Below the pieces are notes generated by a model that had not been told where the DNA came from, searched no databases, and worked only from the letters and a program-made list of their open reading frames with translations. The translations under genes were made by a program, and so were the position numbers. DNA of 6,990 bases from Candidatus Heimdallarchaeota archaeon LC_3 (GTDB lineage: Archaea > Asgardarchaeota > Heimdallarchaeia > Hodarchaeales > LC-3), in the NCBI GenBank assembly GCA_001940645.1, contig MDVS01000153.1, positions 1 to 6,990 on the forward strand, in the 5' to 3' direction. Positions 6,901-6,990 of this stretch are shown here, piece after piece (position 1 is the first letter of the stretch; each line of letters begins with the position of its first letter).

Positions 6901-6990
6901 TCAGGGAAAATTAGTGATGATGTACAGATTGCTATTAATTTCGACTTAAATTCTAATGACTTATTATTAATGAAACTCATGGGAACAAAG
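919..6990 (+). CDS. Giant multi-domain membrane protein with cysteine-free exodomain and C-terminal winged helix (3' partial)
   Basis: The frame is open for 2024 codons from ATG 919 to the window end without a stop. ATG 919 is the first usual start after the in-frame TGA at 862-864; no ATG, GTG or TTG lies between. I do not recognise the family. Residues 1-40 are charged and probably cytoplasmic. Residues 41-554 hold about 14 hydrophobic segments. Residues 555-558 (QAQA) look like a signal-peptidase region. Residues 559-1506 form an exodomain with 21 N-x-S/T sequons and no cysteine. Residues 1380-1423 look coiled coil. Two hydrophobic helices lie at 1507-1524 and 1530-1550. Residues 1551-1923 are mostly helical and charged. 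Residues 1926-1994 form a winged helix, and 2008-2024 begin an exact second copy of it. The only five cysteines (209, 378, 386, 467, 1540) lie in membrane segments. A surface sensor, adhesin or transport scaffold is possible; no catalytic motif is visible. Confidence 0.9.
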   Translation, partial: MENKLIEKGVLEKKNSLTHQNTLNTKDNGLLKDEEKRPEKVFGLLFWVGITILLSLEIVQTFNSIFLLGTTSYDQLKIITYDVYAVIEVNRLFLLGYAILLLGLLLGTIRYKLSLTKTYIIGISSLYLYSLLYKYVSYAYIENLYESILILRPFISLGLLATSILLITFLLYLFGKYLLYPLSTDKYLQTLQKKLFIRSNYPSFVIKICVLLFLVSTFIPLILHKLLRKLYLALYIMSENIKTKLGFIIKVIDKFLIYLFMIPVLILIGLISIIKDVKFTLFLITSLVIALLGYIYGETIILFKLEDRIPFTMQHLIGTTVLIIIILFLLFKSAQLSLILVKTVHTQGILFYYRREEIFDNIGQLTFAHPIMKLFVGCYIVFTLFCVVQMLTLIFGMDIFLSYLALDQQIFDILYTLLRPRPLVQDQNFVNTIIYIIFFIIGLRLVNQKNSVFGQLHVILQGFQFICFLLFLEVIINHLSLQTVLLSLFFLILIFRPSLMMKFGKDLFFAFYYIIILMFFLTKKTYVTIRDKPLPTLYLLLLVGSFMFWEVNGAQAQAIEAEYYPQPIFESDMFEAFENYVSYILIESPDANVDNWKYDLDNLYKGVQLIEELSGSEEFISKLREKWQWDLVQWVFNQRIDTTKFWWNTADNTIKAAKILDVLIGLETNLTYIEYYIPGIFHNSQQEEIILDDMYRFVGYDSSSNFSPTIERVLNFTLFEVLSYEFRSYLANNPIDLNPYSDNFINNLDPLFKLNLIDYADIGLPQGIYSLNTHNEAIQEEIIIHKSEKFFETLKFTPIEGLGNYNVVTSSDSSFNFTIPFLGEKYNIENYLSGSYSNQVLSELSNSTVPVNILVETDPIQNQLISKEMYDNEFIFFSNKILEEYNVTINNDHWVWNETKEDIDFIEDSYNVTEYRYKSLDVKWINEWEYEIDLLGQGEWLFNTSKGLTEPNEFVVTYNIYDSKGTLIDNQTDTYSSTYLEGSPINFNIPFSPMYLDNEFSFSLEVYQLIPINKTIPEINFDKYFDLVNKTIEWNNQTWLIESDLFSLDNIYSINDGTIGLEDAKLVTPDDLISLATENVSKYVLEYKFVPIPFKISISSVPSSFYYYNPYTFDLGSLVIGKNNQESLGNEYSLRIFDSTKEGFILSSTIKEDLNWDSSNTIIYPGIEKKIAFNNEHLILFQSDNSVSPQEIYFQTANNKLNNKRPFWDLIRPIFEHSFSNNSFTDIYNRFNVIDTIVDNDVAKSLLADNIPSLIDSIWQWVNGSTGLFRNSVPETASVFQLFNSLVNDYDYPLNDLLFSKDLFRIVNTTFRSYSNYYNHTISNNSIVPVLELGYLSDEAEDHGIIESMYNLHQILLISEKLFESEDNLSFNIHDSGSGLEEFSYEIQKQKLFVEKEALESDIGQILLEEKARLELRKKELQNGMDPAIEIYSKTYGISISDILDPEPYLPDIPNFKNKIISETLEYAPNDLKEIQREQVISNPIKTIPLPEINNNGFRFKDSSPNLTAFLILLVFTVLPAFLITRKNWFGLFSAFLMLCQAIAVGLVYMDNSDPLGDLLDEIFKFQLEFKEKEIEFAYTLNPFLNIIGSNSRQVNLQLMHNKIIESPFSVTSSKIIHPSLNAKTSTLKEIHQEYSNEIKDLNNRPENIGTFTSSNIILNSQSLSGQKIILQPMNYDQWLTKIYKSSEKERIDHFSNKIKEERLRNLQKDINEDESNNTSGIPITQPRLALGGVTSVSPDDIAKLATKAIAKELRIGSTVVNLNKEALLIGMSKVIPKLTKIKYNPNRLIQIMDRINNIPQERPVDLYIEYDKYTVSDNFDLLKNLNTPMDLDERIATSIGIAVIKKIDIDESFLTKLVERIEYIDKSNVGEDLAIIDAFLGENIPKDVRKDIKSKRQFFEEGKSGQIILPILDNNNYPIFLFDLNSNDLLLMKLMGTKVFPSKKAAATYAIEKGHQLHNKTITRILDKLGKFGLAHVGNQLVSLTQRGADAFNSGKISDDVQIAINFDLNSNDLLLMKLMGTK
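1039..2592 (+). other. N-terminal polytopic membrane module of the giant protein
   Basis: This covers residues 41-558. Hydrophobic segments lie near residues 41-61, 92-109, 119-139, 155-175, 204-226, 255-275, 279-297, 316-334, 375-399, 431-447, 457-479, 482-497, 506-524 and 534-549. Loops with RYK, TKT, KYL and QKK fit the cytoplasmic side early on. The count is by eye and could be off by one or two, which matters for the side on which the exodomain ends up. No transporter signature, nucleotide-binding loop or glycosyltransferase DXD was seen. The last segment ends WEVNGAQAQA, which looks like a cleavable signal peptide. Confidence 0.6.
2593..5436 (+). other. Exodomain of the giant protein: toroid-like helical parts flanking a beta-rich core
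   Basis: This covers residues 559-1506. It has 21 N-x-S/T sequons (for example N669, N705, N816, N911, N1036, N1263, N1319, N1506) and no cysteine, as expected outside the cell in an archaeon. Residues about 575-800 and 1205-1370 are helical, with paired-helix units such as KWQWDLVQWVFNQRIDTTKFWW and its following helix AAKILDVLIGL, and IWQWVNGSTGLFRNS followed by ASVFQLFNSLV. This helix / G-F-rich turn / helix pattern resembles alpha/alpha-toroid repeats of the prenyltransferase and thioester-domain type. Residues about 815-1190 are strand-rich with alternating hydrophobics, like one or more beta sandwiches. No thioester motif is present. Fold assignments are inference. Confidence 0.45.
5056..5187 (+). 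other. Coiled-coil segment before the membrane pair
   Basis: Residues 1380-1423 are almost free of helix breakers and dense in Glu, Lys, Arg and Leu (for example QKQKLFVEKEALESDIGQIL and then EEKARLELRKKEL). A long charged helix or coiled coil is likely. It ends at NGMDP and lies about 85 residues before the membrane helices, so it could act as a stalk or dimerisation element for the exodomain. Confidence 0.5.
5437..5568 (+). other. Two closely spaced membrane helices
   Basis: Residues 1507-1524 (LTAFLILLVFTVLPAFLI) and 1530-1550 (FGLFSAFLMLCQAIAVGLVYM) are hydrophobic and separated only by TRKNW. The basic turn suggests a cytoplasmic hairpin. Sequons are frequent up to N1506 and nearly vanish after this point. 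That would fit one crossing better than two, so one segment may be re-entrant or interfacial. Confidence 0.65.
6684..6735 (+). repeat. 52-bp exact direct repeat, copy 1
   Basis: Bases 6684-6735 are identical to 6939-6990. The spacing is 255 bases, exactly 85 codons, so both copies encode FDLNSNDLLLMKLMGTK. The base before each copy differs (T at 6683, A at 6938), which marks the left edge of the repeat. Confidence 0.95.
6684..6938 (+). other. Winged-helix domain unit (first complete copy)
   Basis: The 255-base unit encodes residues 1923-2007. Residues 1926-1939 form the first helix (NSNDLLLMKLMGTK), 1943-1954 the second (SKKAAATYAIEK) and 1960-1972 a recognition-like helix (NKTITRILDKLGK). 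A two-stranded wing follows (LAHVG, then LVSLT), and then QRGADAF. The pattern of a helix, a hairpin ending in xLTxxG and a short last helix is typical of winged helix-turn-helix domains, as in MarR- or ArsR-like regulators. DNA binding is not proven; such folds also serve as protein contacts. Confidence 0.6.
6939..6990 (+). repeat. 52-bp exact direct repeat, copy 2, cut by the window end
   Basis: This copy is identical to 6684-6735 up to the last base, so the true repeat may be longer. It either starts a second winged-helix unit or shows that an assembly stopped inside a tandem duplication. Confidence 0.95.

Noticed and set aside
1..6990. CRISPR array, tRNA, rRNA, transposon or known defence system
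   Set aside because: No regular spacer array, RNA gene fold, transposase motif or terminal inverted repeats were seen. The only long exact repeat is the 52-bp pair inside the gene.

Overview
The window is AT-rich (about 30% G+C by eye) and most likely archaeal. The evidence is two TATA boxes, one with a purine-rich BRE-like stretch, no good Shine-Dalgarno site at the main gene, and an N-glycosylation-rich exoprotein. An Asgard-type archaeon fits the composition and the giant membrane protein. That placement is inference only, because no marker gene is present.

Layout, all on the + strand. Bases 1-207 are the C-terminal end of a type I membrane protein: an S/T-rich stalk, one membrane helix and a basic cytoplasmic tail. 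Bases 208-731 are non-coding. They hold A/T hairpins, an 11-bp direct repeat, a strong TATA box at 548-556, and a hairpin plus U-rich tract at 684-710. From 732 there is a 53-codon ORF that overlaps the open region of the next gene in another frame, with an A7 run in the overlap.

From 919 to the last base there is one uninterrupted frame of 2024 codons with no stop, so the gene continues beyond the window. I could not assign this giant protein to a named family. It reads as: a basic/acidic cytoplasmic start; a hydrophobic module of about 14 membrane segments (residues 41-554); a signal-peptide-like A-Q-A junction; a large cysteine-free, sequon-rich exodomain (about 559-1506) with helical parts resembling a diverged alpha/alpha toroid around a beta-rich middle; a coiled coil; two closely spaced membrane helices (1507-1550); a mostly helical Lys/Glu-rich region; and a winged-helix domain (about 1926-1994).

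The last 52 bases exactly repeat bases 6684-6735, in frame at 255-nt spacing. Either a second winged-helix copy follows, or the contig end is a repeat-induced assembly break. If the winged helix is cytoplasmic, the protein links an outer sensor or adhesin-like domain through the membrane to a possible nucleic-acid-binding tail. The two closely spaced helices make that topology uncertain.
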